DNA from: Hylemonella gracilis | Lineage (GTDB): Bacteria; Pseudomonadota; Gammaproteobacteria; Burkholderiales; Burkholderiaceae_C | Reading direction: 5' to 3' | Length of the DNA stretch: 50,292 nt | Assembly: GCA_945862005.1 (NCBI GenBank) | Contig: CAMAWQ010000002.1 | Location: 1-50,292 of the forward strand | Part shown: positions 1-8,026 of the stretch, piece by piece | How the letters are laid out: each line of letters begins with the position of its first letter | Position numbering within the stretch: the first letter of the stretch is position 1 | Translations under genes and position numbers: made by a program | The notes under the pieces: model-generated | Database searches by the model: none | Seen by the model: the letters and a program-made list of their open reading frames with translations, nothing else | What the model was told of the DNA's origin: nothing

Positions 1-2
1 AG

Positions 3-980
3 GTTACCCGTCACGCCTTTAGGGTGGCCAGCGGGCTGGATTCTATGGTGCTGGGCGAGCCCCAAATTTTGGGCCAGATGAAAGATGCCGTGCGCGTGGC
101 CTCAGATGCGGGCGCACTGGGCACCACGCTCAATCAGTTGTTTCAGCGCTCATTTTCAGTGGCCAAAGAGGTGCGCTCCACCACCGAAATTGGCTCGCAC
201 TCCATCAGCATGGCCGCAGCAGCCGTGCGCTTAGCGGGTCAAATCTTTGACGACCTGAGCCAAACCAAAGTGCTGTTTGTGGGCGCTGGGGAAATGATTG
301 AACTCTGCGTCAACCACTTCAATGCTAAAAAACCAAGTTCCATCACGATTGCCAACCGTACCGTAGAAAAAGGCAGCAAACTGGCGCAAGCCTTAGGCGG
401 CAGCGTGATGCAGCTGTCTGAATTGCCTTTGCGGCTTCATGAGTTTGACATTGTGGTCAGCTGCACCGCCAGCACTTTACCGCTGATTGGTTTGGGCGCT
501 GTAGAGCGCGCCGTGAAGCTGCGCAAGAAAAAACCCATGTTCATGCTGGACTTGGCGGTTCCGCGAGACATAGAGCCCGAAGTCAAGTCTTTGCGTGATG
601 TGTTCCTCTACAGCGTGGATGACCTATCCAGCGTGGTTCAAGTGGGGCAAGCGCATAGGCAAGCCGCCGTGAGCCAAGCCGAGAGCATTATTGATGTGGG
701 GGTTAAAAACTTTCACCATTGGATGGAGCAGCGTGGCAATGTGCCTCTGATTCAGCAGCTGCACTCCAAGGCCGATGCTTGGCGCGAGGCTGAGCTGACC
801 AAAGCCAAAAAGCTCTTGGCCAAAGGCGAAGATTTAGAACAAGTGCTGGAAACCTTGTCCCGTGGCCTGGTTAAAAAAATGATGCACGGCACCATGAGCG
901 AGCTGCACGCCGCCACCTCACATGACTTGCAGCACATGCAAGCCACTATTGAAAAGCTGTTTTTACGCTCTCGCCACTGA
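3..980 (+). CDS. hemA: Glutamyl-tRNA reductase, 5'-truncated by window edge
   Basis: Frame continues upstream of the listed ORF ([29 protein letters not shown]), characteristic GluTR motif; C-terminal GluTR dimerisation-like region. Confidence 0.95.
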   Translation, partial: VTRHAFRVASGLDSMVLGEPQILGQMKDAVRVASDAGALGTTLNQLFQRSFSVAKEVRSTTEIGSHSISMAAAAVRLAGQIFDDLSQTKVLFVGAGEMIELCVNHFNAKKPSSITIANRTVEKGSKLAQALGGSVMQLSELPLRLHEFDIVVSCTASTLPLIGLGAVERAVKLRKKKPMFMLDLAVPRDIEPEVKSLRDVFLYSVDDLSSVVQVGQAHRQAAVSQAESIIDVGVKNFHHWMEQRGNVPLIQQLHSKADAWREAELTKAKKLLAKGEDLEQVLETLSRGLVKKMMHGTMSELHAATSHDLQHMQATIEKLFLRSRH

Positions 981-1040
981 GTACTTGGCCACGCAAGCAG
1001 CAGGCCACATAGCGTGAAATGTACAAATTGAAAGTCTTGA

Positions 1041-1069
1041 TTGACAACCTTACATTTTGAATGTTAACT
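1041..1069 (+). promoter_or_regulatory. Candidate sigma70 promoter of pucBAC (TTGACA-N17-TTAACT)
   Basis: TTGACA at 1041-1046, 17-nt spacer, TTAACT at 1064-1069, upstream of pucB; overlaps first PpsR-type site. Confidence 0.45.
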
Positions 1070-1079
1070 TAGGTTTACA
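1062..1079. promoter_or_regulatory. PpsR/CrtJ-type operator TGT-N12-ACA (site 1)
   Basis: TGT TAACTTAGGTTT ACA read directly. Confidence 0.7.
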
Positions 1080-1087
1080 TACAGATG

Positions 1088-1105
1088 TGTACATCCAAAT
1101 TAACA
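1088..1105. promoter_or_regulatory. PpsR/CrtJ-type operator TGT-N12-ACA (site 2, tandem)
   Basis: TGT ACATCCAAATTA ACA; 8 bp after site 1. Confidence 0.7.
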
Positions 1106-1200
1106 CTTAGATTCACAGCTGGGCAGAATTTGTGTCCATGGGGGACACGAATACCTCGTGCGGTTTGAGCACGTTTTGGAGTACTACAAGGAGAAATCCA

Positions 1201-1353
1201 ATGTCTGATTCCCAGAAGGTATGGCCTACAGGGTTAACCGAGGCCGAATCCGAGGAAATACATAGAAACCTCATTCAGGGCACGCAAATTTTCGGCATGA
1301 TCGCCGCGTTTGCCCACCTGTTGGCGTATATCTATTCCCCTTGGTTGAAGTAA
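1201..1353 (+). CDS. pucB: LH2-type light-harvesting protein beta chain
   Basis: MSDSQKVWPTGLTEAESEEIHRNLIQGTQIFGMIAAFAHLLAYIYSPWLK; antenna beta motif with AFAHLLA His; AAGGAG-like RBS upstream of ATG 1201 (listed ORF start 1132 is too far upstream). Confidence 0.93.
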   Translation: MSDSQKVWPTGLTEAESEEIHRNLIQGTQIFGMIAAFAHLLAYIYSPWLK

Positions 1354-1369
1354 CAGAAGGAGCTACATC

Positions 1370-1558
1370 ATGATTTACGGAAAAATGTGGTGTGTGGTCA
1401 AACCCTCGGTGGGCATACCATTGTTCATCGCTGCCGTAGCAGTTGCATCGTTCAGCGTGCACCTCGCGATCGTGTCCAACACGACGTGGGTCAAAGCATT
1501 CTTGAACGGCAAAGCACCTGCTCCCGCAGTGACTGCAACGGCCCCGACGGGAAAATAA
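1370..1558 (+). CDS. pucA: LH2-type light-harvesting protein alpha chain
   Basis: MIYGKMWCVVKPSVGIPLFIAAVAVASFSVHLAIVSNTTWVKAFLNGK...; LH2 alpha pattern, His31; AAGGAG RBS. Confidence 0.93.
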   Translation: MIYGKMWCVVKPSVGIPLFIAAVAVASFSVHLAIVSNTTWVKAFLNGKAPAPAVTATAPTGK

Positions 1559-1573
1559 CCAACCTTCCCTCAA

Positions 1574-1604
1574 GCAGGCCGGGTCATTTTTTGACCTGGC
1601 CTGC
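1574..1604 (+). terminator. Strong intercistronic hairpin between pucA and pucC
   Basis: GCAGGCCGGGTCA-TTTTT-TGACCTGGCCTGC: 13-bp stem with one G.T wobble, 5-nt loop, 15 nt after pucA stop. Confidence 0.8.
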
Positions 1605-1628
1605 ATTTAATTTGTCTGCTTGCGCTAC

Positions 1629-3020
1629 ATGACCACCAAATACCCCAAACTCGTTCATGTGTGGAGTGGTATCGCCCCCAAGTTTTTACCTTTTGCAGAC
1701 GCCGCCTCAGAAGATCTCCCGCTATCGCGCCTGTTGCGTTTGTCGCTGTTTCAAGTCAGCGTGGGTATGGCTTTAGTACTGTTGGTAGGCACCCTCAATC
1801 GAGTGATGATTGTGGAATTGCATGTGCCTGCTTCAGTTGTGTCGATCATGGTTGCCATACCCTTGCTGTTTGCGCCTTTTCGCGCCCTGATTGGTTTTAA
1901 ATCTGACAACTACCGATCTGAATTGGGTTGGAGGCGAGTACCCTACATGTGGAAGGGCTCTATGGTTCAGTTTGGCGGCTTAGCCATCATGCCGTTTGCC
2001 TTGCTGGTGCTGGCGGGCGCCGGTCAATCGGCCTCAGTACCCGTCTGGGTGGGCCTGATAGGCGCTGCCGTAGCATTTTTGATGGTAGGCGCGGGTTTGC
2101 ACACCATTCAAACCGCTGGTTTGGCCTTGGCCAACGACTTGGCGGCTGAAGAATCCAGACCCAAAGTCGTGGGCCTGATGTACGTCATGCTCCTGATAGG
2201 CATGATCGTGAGCTCCCTGGCCTTTGGCGCGTATTTATCTGATTTTTCACCCGGCGCGCTCATTCAAGTCATCCAGGCCAGTGCAGTGATCACACTGGTG
2301 CTCAACGTTATTGCGTTTTGGAAGCAAGAGCCCCGCAGCCGCATGCGCCGCGGTAAACCAGCGATAGAACCCTCTTTTGCCGAAGCTTGGCGCACCCTCA
2401 CGGTCGACTCCAGAACCTCCAGAACCTTGGTGGCCATTGGCATGGGCACGTTTGCGTTCAATATGGAAGACATTTTGTTAGAGCCTTATGGGGGTGAAGT
2501 GCTGAATATGAGCGTCAGCGAAACCACCTGGCTCACAGCCACCCTGTGTGTGGGAGGACTGTTGGGCTTTGCGTGGGCGTCTAGGGTGTTGGGCCGCGGC
2601 GCAGACCCTTACCGCATGTCTTGGGCGGGCGTGTTGTTGGGTATTCCGGCTTTTATGGCCGTGATTGCATCCGGTTACCTCCACATGCCATGGTTGTTTT
2701 CTTTAGGGGTACTGCTCATTGGCTTGGGCGGCGGCCTGTTCGGCCACGGCACGCTCACGTCTTGCATGAACCTGGCCCCCAAAGAGCAAAGTGGTTTGGC
2801 GCTGGGCGCATGGGGAGCGGTGCAAGCCACTGCGGCCGGGCTGGCCATGGCCTTAGGGGGCGTGGCCCGAGATGTGGTCAACCTCATGACGGACGGGGAC
2901 ATGGGCTATGTGAGTGTGTACGGGTTTGAAATCCTCATGCTAATTTTGACGGCCTACGTGCTGTATCCCTTAGTTGGGCAGTCCAAAATGGGCCTGCCAG
3001 CAGCCCAAAATGTCAACTGA
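1629..3020 (+). CDS. pucC: PucC / BCD-family MFS light-harvesting assembly transporter
   Basis: ORF 1620-3020, likely ATG start at 1629; PucC-like MFS sequence (LRLSLFQVSVGMALVLLVGTLNRVMIVEL). Confidence 0.9.
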   Translation: MTTKYPKLVHVWSGIAPKFLPFADAASEDLPLSRLLRLSLFQVSVGMALVLLVGTLNRVMIVELHVPASVVSIMVAIPLLFAPFRALIGFKSDNYRSELGWRRVPYMWKGSMVQFGGLAIMPFALLVLAGAGQSASVPVWVGLIGAAVAFLMVGAGLHTIQTAGLALANDLAAEESRPKVVGLMYVMLLIGMIVSSLAFGAYLSDFSPGALIQVIQASAVITLVLNVIAFWKQEPRSRMRRGKPAIEPSFAEAWRTLTVDSRTSRTLVAIGMGTFAFNMEDILLEPYGGEVLNMSVSETTWLTATLCVGGLLGFAWASRVLGRGADPYRMSWAGVLLGIPAFMAVIASGYLHMPWLFSLGVLLIGLGGGLFGHGTLTSCMNLAPKEQSGLALGAWGAVQATAAGLAMALGGVARDVVNLMTDGDMGYVSVYGFEILMLILTAYVLYPLVGQSKMGLPAAQNVN

Positions 3021-3043
3021 ACGAATTTTTATAGGAGATAGGT

Positions 3044-3136
3044 ATGCAAATTCACCATATTCTGCTGGCCCTATGGTTGCTGGTCGTCGTGTTGTTCTTG
3101 ATGAACTTTTTCAAAATCAAGAAGCCCAAGCGCTGA
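3044..3136 (+). CDS. Predicted 30-aa single-pass membrane peptide downstream of pucC
   Basis: ATG 3044 to TGA 3136: MQIHHILLALWLLVVVLFLMNFFKIKKPKR; AGGAG at 3033-3037 with 6-nt spacing. Below the ORF-track length cutoff. Confidence 0.65.
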   Translation: MQIHHILLALWLLVVVLFLMNFFKIKKPKR

Positions 3137-3194
3137 CAGTTAGGTCCTTTCTGGGGCTGTTGCTGGCCTGATCACCAAAACCCTAGTCGGGCAT

Positions 3195-3220
3195 ACCCTG
3201 ATGGCGTGAGGGTTATTTTT
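3195..3220 (+). terminator. Possible weak rho-independent terminator after the pucBAC unit
   Basis: ACCCT-GATGGCGTG-AGGGT followed by TATTTTT. Confidence 0.35.
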
Positions 3221-3307
3221 GTTTAAGCTCGCATCCTAACCAACTCAAGGCGGATCGAGAATACTGGTGCTTAGTCTCAAGCGTCAGGCATGTCACCGTA
3301 ACGGACC

Positions 3308-4159
3308 ATGGATCAGCGCCCCGCTCACAGAAGCTCAGCCTCTTCACCCGCACCTGCCTCACAGGACAGTTGTAAGGATTCGCTTCGACACGTGATTGAG
3401 TCGCAAATCATCCCGCGCCTTTTAGAAGCCACTGCCTTGGTGCAAGCTTCTAACGATGCTCAAACGTTTTTCGCCTGTTATGAGGGCGCACCCCAAGATG
3501 TTGAGGCGTTTGCCCACAGCTGCATGGCCAATGACGCAGCAACTTCCAGCCAGTTTATGGACGATTTGGTGGGGCAAGAATTCAGCATTGAAAGCCTGTT
3601 TTTAAACCTCATTACCCCCGCCGCACGCTGGTTAGGCGAGCAGTGGGAGGCAGACAAGATCGATTTCACGCAGGTGACCTTGGCGTTGCAGCGCATGCAC
3701 CACATCACTCACCGCTTGGGCTATGAGTTTCAAGCCCAGACCCATCAAGCCGACGACCCCAAAAGCATCATGCTGGCATCGGCTCCGGGCTCACAGCATT
3801 TGCTGGGCTTGGTGATGGTGAGCGAGTTTTTTCGCAAAGGCGATTGGCAAGTCACACTTGAAATCACCAACACCGAGCGCGAACTCCTGCACGCCGTCGC
3901 CAATGAGTGGTTTGACCTGATTGGTTTATCTTCAGGTCTTCAAGAGCAAGTCCATGGCTTACCGAGCCTGATTGCGCGCCTGAAAAAATTGTCTCGTAAC
4001 CCCAATATTGGAGTACTTTTAGGTGGGCCTGCTTTTATTGGACACACCCATCAGGCACACGATTTAGGGGCAGACGGCATTGCTACCGATGCCTCGCAAG
4101 CACTAGACATTGCGGCGAATGTCTTGCAATTAAAAAAACTGGCTAAGCATCCGGACTAA
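3308..4159 (+). CDS. ppaA: Cobalamin-binding (B12-binding domain) regulator, AerR/PpaA-like
   Basis: B12-binding-type C-terminal half (ASAPGSQHLLGLVMVSEFFRKGDWQV...GVLLGGPAF); PGC context; paralogous to 13558-14400. Confidence 0.75.
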   Translation: MDQRPAHRSSASSPAPASQDSCKDSLRHVIESQIIPRLLEATALVQASNDAQTFFACYEGAPQDVEAFAHSCMANDAATSSQFMDDLVGQEFSIESLFLNLITPAARWLGEQWEADKIDFTQVTLALQRMHHITHRLGYEFQAQTHQADDPKSIMLASAPGSQHLLGLVMVSEFFRKGDWQVTLEITNTERELLHAVANEWFDLIGLSSGLQEQVHGLPSLIARLKKLSRNPNIGVLLGGPAFIGHTHQAHDLGADGIATDASQALDIAANVLQLKKLAKHPD

Positions 4160-4180
4160 CCCTTGCGGATCAGTCAAAAG

Positions 4181-4198
4181 TGTCAATTTAGCTTGACA
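4181..4198. promoter_or_regulatory. PpsR/CrtJ-type operator upstream of bchI
   Basis: TGT CAATTTAGCTTG ACA, TGTCAA/TTGACA arms; 58 bp before bchI. Confidence 0.75.
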
Positions 4199-4256
4199 TA
4201 AGTCCTCGGTTTGCCGAACATCTGCCGGGTACAAAACCCCAGATGCGAAGATTTTT

Positions 4257-5288
4257 ATGGCTAAGACATTTCCCTTTTCCGCCATTGTGGGTCAAGAAGA
4301 CATGATCTTGGCCATCCAAATGGTCGCCGTTGACCCCAGCATTGGCGGCGTCTTGGTGTTGGGCGATCGCGGCACTGGCAAATCCACAGCAGTTCGCGCC
4401 CTGGCAGATTTGCTGCCCCCTATTAAGGTGGTTGAGGGTTGCCCCTATGGGTGCGACCCAGAAGCCGCTAACCCCTGCCCAAGTTGCCAGCAACGCTTGG
4501 AGGGTAAAAGCGCCACCAAACTGAAATCTGTTAGCCGCGCTGTGCCCGTGGTGGACCTGCCCCTAGGCGCCACCGAAGACCGCGTCGTGGGCGCCTTGGA
4601 CCTGGAACAAGCGCTGAGCCGCGGCGTTAAAGAATTTGCACCGGGCCTATTGGCCAAAGCACACCGTGGCTTTTTGTACATCGACGAAGTGAACCTGCTG
4701 GAGGACCACATTGTGGATTTGCTGATCGACGTGGCCGCCTCCGGAGAAAATCTGGTTGAGCGCGAGGGCCTGAGCGTGCGCCACCCCGCCAAATTTGTGC
4801 TGGTGGGCAGCGGTAACCCCGAAGAAGGCGAGCTGCGCCCTCAGCTCTTGGATCGGTTTGGCTTGTCGGTAGAAGTGCGCACACCTAAAGACCTGGATTT
4901 GCGCATGCAGGTGGTGCGCCGCCGCGACGCGTTTGAGCGCGACCCCGAAGGCTTTAGATCGCAGTGGGAGGAAGCCAACGTCCAATTGCGCCAGCGCATG
5001 CTCAAAGCCCGCAAAGCTGCAGGTCAGCTGCAAGTGTCTGACGATTTGTTGCGAACCACCGCCCAACTCTGCAGCCAACTGGGCACCGATGGCCTCAGGG
5101 CCGAACTGACCTTGCTGCGGGCTATGCGCGCCTTTGCCGCGCTAAAAGGCCACAAACAAGTCGGCACCAGCCATTTGCGCAGCGTGGCGCCTTTGGTACT
5201 GCGCCACCGTTTGCGACGCGACCCCCTTGACGACACCGATTCCGGCGAGCGCGTACAAAGGTGCCTAGACGAGGTGGTACCCGCTTGA
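4257..5288 (+). CDS. bchI: Magnesium chelatase ATPase subunit I
   Basis: AAA+ Walker A GDRGTGKS; LFIDEV-like LYIDEVNLLEDH; Mg-chelatase I family sequence. Confidence 0.97.
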   Translation: MAKTFPFSAIVGQEDMILAIQMVAVDPSIGGVLVLGDRGTGKSTAVRALADLLPPIKVVEGCPYGCDPEAANPCPSCQQRLEGKSATKLKSVSRAVPVVDLPLGATEDRVVGALDLEQALSRGVKEFAPGLLAKAHRGFLYIDEVNLLEDHIVDLLIDVAASGENLVEREGLSVRHPAKFVLVGSGNPEEGELRPQLLDRFGLSVEVRTPKDLDLRMQVVRRRDAFERDPEGFRSQWEEANVQLRQRMLKARKAAGQLQVSDDLLRTTAQLCSQLGTDGLRAELTLLRAMRAFAALKGHKQVGTSHLRSVAPLVLRHRLRRDPLDDTDSGERVQRCLDEVVPA

Positions 5289-5306
5289 TAGGGTGCTGCG
5301 CCGAGC

Positions 5307-7109
5307 ATGCCTGAGCCACAAGCCTCCACGGATTCAGCCCGCGCATGGGGCGATGCCCAGTTGGCCTTGTTAGCCCTGCAGGTTGACCCCATAGGTTTGT
5401 CGGGGGCTTGGGTCCGCGCTGGGCACGGGCCCGTGCGCGACCTTTGGTTGGGGCAGCTGCAGCAGCTCACCTCGTGCACCAAGGTACCGGCCAACACCGA
5501 CACCGAGCGCCTGTTAGGCGGCATTGACCTGGCCGCCACTTTGCAAACAGGACGTTTGGTACAGCAAATGGGCTTACTCACCCAAGCTCAGGGGGGCTTG
5601 GCCCTGCTGCCCATGGCCGAGCGCGCACCCAGCAGCTTGGTGGCCCAAATGGTGCAGCAACTCGAACACGCCACCTTTGGCGTGGTGGCGCTGGACGAAA
5701 GCGATGAAGACGAAGCCCCCGTACCAGAAAGTCTGCGCGACCGCTTGGCGTTTTGGCTGGACCTGCGGCGCACCGCCTACGCCGAAGCCCAAGAGGCCCT
5801 CGAAGCCCTTAGCCCCAGCGAGGTGGAGCGCGCACGGCAACGCCTGACCCACCTGAGCGCCTCCGACGAACAAATTCATGGCTTGTGCACCACCGCTTGG
5901 GCTTTAGGAATCTTCAGTCTGCGCGCGCCCTTGCTGGCATTGCGTTTGGCCAGCGTGCATGCGGCCCTGATGGACAAAGATGCGGTGGAAGACGAAGACC
6001 TGCAAGTAGCCGCTCGCATGGTGCTTGGCCCCAGAGCCACCCAATGGCCCGCCCCCAGCCCCCCAACTGAAAGCGAGCCAGTCAACAAGCCCGACACCGC
6101 ACCAGATAACGCACCGCCACCCGAGCCTCCAATAGAGTCAGTAGCCCAGAGCGAAGCTCCGCCCCCCAGCGAGCCACCTGCCGAACCACCACCCGCGACA
6201 CCACCAGACATTGAAGAGCTCATGCTGGCTGCGGCCATGGCCAATCTGCCGCCCAGAATGCTCGATCAGCTCATGCTGGGCTCGCAAACCACCGCACGCA
6301 CGCCCAACAGCGCTCAGGGCACCAGCGGACAAGCCCGCTCCGCCAAATTGCGGGGCCGCCCCCTGCCCCCGCGCCGCGGCTCGCCCCATGCAGGCGCACG
6401 CATGCACCTGCTGGCCACTCTGCGAGCAGCAGCGCCCAAACAAAAGCTCAGGTCGATGGGGCAAGCCCCACAAGAACAGGGGCGCTTGCCATTGGTGCAG
6501 ATACGGGCTGAAGACTTTCACATTCACCGCTTTGAGCAACGCAGCAGTTCTTGCATTATTTTTGCGCTGGATGCCTCAGGCTCAGCGGCCTATCAGCGCT
6601 TAGCCGAGGCCAAAGGGGCGGTAGAGCTGCTGCTGCAACAGTCCTATGCCCGCCGTGACAGCGTGTGCGTGATTGCGTTTAGGGGTTCAAGCGCGCTCAT
6701 TCTGCTGCCGCCCACCCGCTCTTTGGTGCGTGCCAAACGCGCCTTGGCGGGTTTAGCCGGTGGCGGTGGCACACCCGTGGCGCTGGGCTTGCAGTCGGCT
6801 CTGCAAACCGCGCAAAACCTCAAGCGCCAAGGGTCTACACCCCTGTTAGTGGTGTTGAGCGATGGGCGCGCCAACGTCACCCTGTACGGCGTGGGTGGAC
6901 GCACGCAAGCTCAAGCCGACGCCTTGCAAGGCGCTAGGCAATGGCGCGCACAAGGCTGGAGCGCTTTGTGGATTGATACCGCTCCACAACCCGAGGCCAA
7001 AGCGCAACAACTCGCTGCCACCATGGGGGCCGCCTACTTTCCCATGCCCCATGTGCAAGCCCAGCGTATGGCCAACGTGGTGGGCGATTTGATGCAGCTC
7101 AAAGCCTGA
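5307..7109 (+). CDS. bchD: Magnesium chelatase subunit D
   Basis: Degenerate AAA+ N-terminus, Pro-rich acidic linker, C-terminal VWA domain with ALDASGSAA MIDAS motif; follows bchI. Confidence 0.96.
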   Translation: MPEPQASTDSARAWGDAQLALLALQVDPIGLSGAWVRAGHGPVRDLWLGQLQQLTSCTKVPANTDTERLLGGIDLAATLQTGRLVQQMGLLTQAQGGLALLPMAERAPSSLVAQMVQQLEHATFGVVALDESDEDEAPVPESLRDRLAFWLDLRRTAYAEAQEALEALSPSEVERARQRLTHLSASDEQIHGLCTTAWALGIFSLRAPLLALRLASVHAALMDKDAVEDEDLQVAARMVLGPRATQWPAPSPPTESEPVNKPDTAPDNAPPPEPPIESVAQSEAPPPSEPPAEPPPATPPDIEELMLAAAMANLPPRMLDQLMLGSQTTARTPNSAQGTSGQARSAKLRGRPLPPRRGSPHAGARMHLLATLRAAAPKQKLRSMGQAPQEQGRLPLVQIRAEDFHIHRFEQRSSSCIIFALDASGSAAYQRLAEAKGAVELLLQQSYARRDSVCVIAFRGSSALILLPPTRSLVRAKRALAGLAGGGGTPVALGLQSALQTAQNLKRQGSTPLLVVLSDGRANVTLYGVGGRTQAQADALQGARQWRAQGWSALWIDTAPQPEAKAQQLAATMGAAYFPMPHVQAQRMANVVGDLMQLKA

Positions 7110-7126
7110 GGCCCCAGGCCCTGCCC

Positions 7127-8026
7127 ATGTGGTATTCCCTTTACCCGCCCATGAACTGGGACGCCTACAAAGCGCAGTGGCCTAACGCAGTCCACAGCCA
7201 GTTTGTGAGCACCCCGGGGCTGCGCTGGCATGTTCAGGTGATGGGGCAAGGCCCCGTCATGCTCATGCTGCATGGCACCGGGGCGTCCACCCACACGTGG
7301 CGGCGCATGCTGCCTGTGTTGGCGTCCCGTTACACGTTGGTGTGCCCCGATTTGCCGGGTCACGCCTTCACCACACCACATGCCAGCTTGAACTTGTCCT
7401 TGCCCAATGTGTCGGGCTTTTTAGACCAACTGCTGGGCACCCTAAAACTCAAGCCCAGCGTGGTGGTGGGGCATTCGGCCGGTGCGGCGCTGGGCGCGCA
7501 TTGGGTGTTGCAGCACAGCAGCGCTATAGCCAACACTGCTTTAGTAGCACTCAACCCTGCTTGGTTGGCCCTGCCCGGTCTGGCGTATTGGTTGTTCCCT
7601 CCTGCGGCCAAGCTCATGGCACTTAACCCCGCTACAGGGTTTTTAGCGGCCAAGTTTTTGGCCACCCCCGAACAAACAGAGCGCTTGATAGCCTCCACCG
7701 GCTCGCGCCTGAGCACCCAAGACCTGAACTACTACGCTGCTTTGCTGGCGTCTTCCACACACATCAACGGCGTGCTGAGCATGATGTCCAGCTGGAATGT
7801 TCAGTCACTAGAGGGCCGCTTGCAGCAGCTCAAGGGCCCAGTGCTGATGTGCATTGGCAGCAACGACCAAACGGTCAGCCCCATACAGGCGCAGAAGGCC
7901 GCCAAGCTAATGCCCCATGCCCAGACACGATTTTTTGAAGGCTTAGGGCATTTAGCCCATGAGGAAGACCCGCAGCAGACCTGCGAGGTCATGCTGAAAT
8001 GGCTGGCTCTAAATCAGGCGAACTAA
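7127..8026 (+). CDS. bchO: Alpha/beta hydrolase, BchO (Mg chelatase-associated)
   Basis: VMLMLHGTGASTHTWRRMLP, GHSAGAALG nucleophile elbow; bchI-D-O order. Start could be 7151. Confidence 0.9.
   Translation: MWYSLYPPMNWDAYKAQWPNAVHSQFVSTPGLRWHVQVMGQGPVMLMLHGTGASTHTWRRMLPVLASRYTLVCPDLPGHAFTTPHASLNLSLPNVSGFLDQLLGTLKLKPSVVVGHSAGAALGAHWVLQHSSAIANTALVALNPAWLALPGLAYWLFPPAAKLMALNPATGFLAAKFLATPEQTERLIASTGSRLSTQDLNYYAALLASSTHINGVLSMMSSWNVQSLEGRLQQLKGPVLMCIGSNDQTVSPIQAQKAAKLMPHAQTRFFEGLGHLAHEEDPQQTCEVMLKWLALNQAN

Noticed and set aside
1271-1606. 111-aa minus-strand ORF across pucB-pucA
   Set aside because: Antisense to verified antenna genes with RBSs; translation has no recognisable features.
5024-5581. 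185-aa minus-strand ORF across bchI/bchD
   Set aside because: Antisense to two conserved Mg-chelatase genes; Ser/Arg/Cys-rich shadow typical of GC-rich coding DNA.
6061-6210. Proline/acid-rich low-complexity tract in bchD as a possible novel domain
   Set aside because: A Pro-rich acidic linker between the AAA+ and VWA domains is a normal BchD feature.
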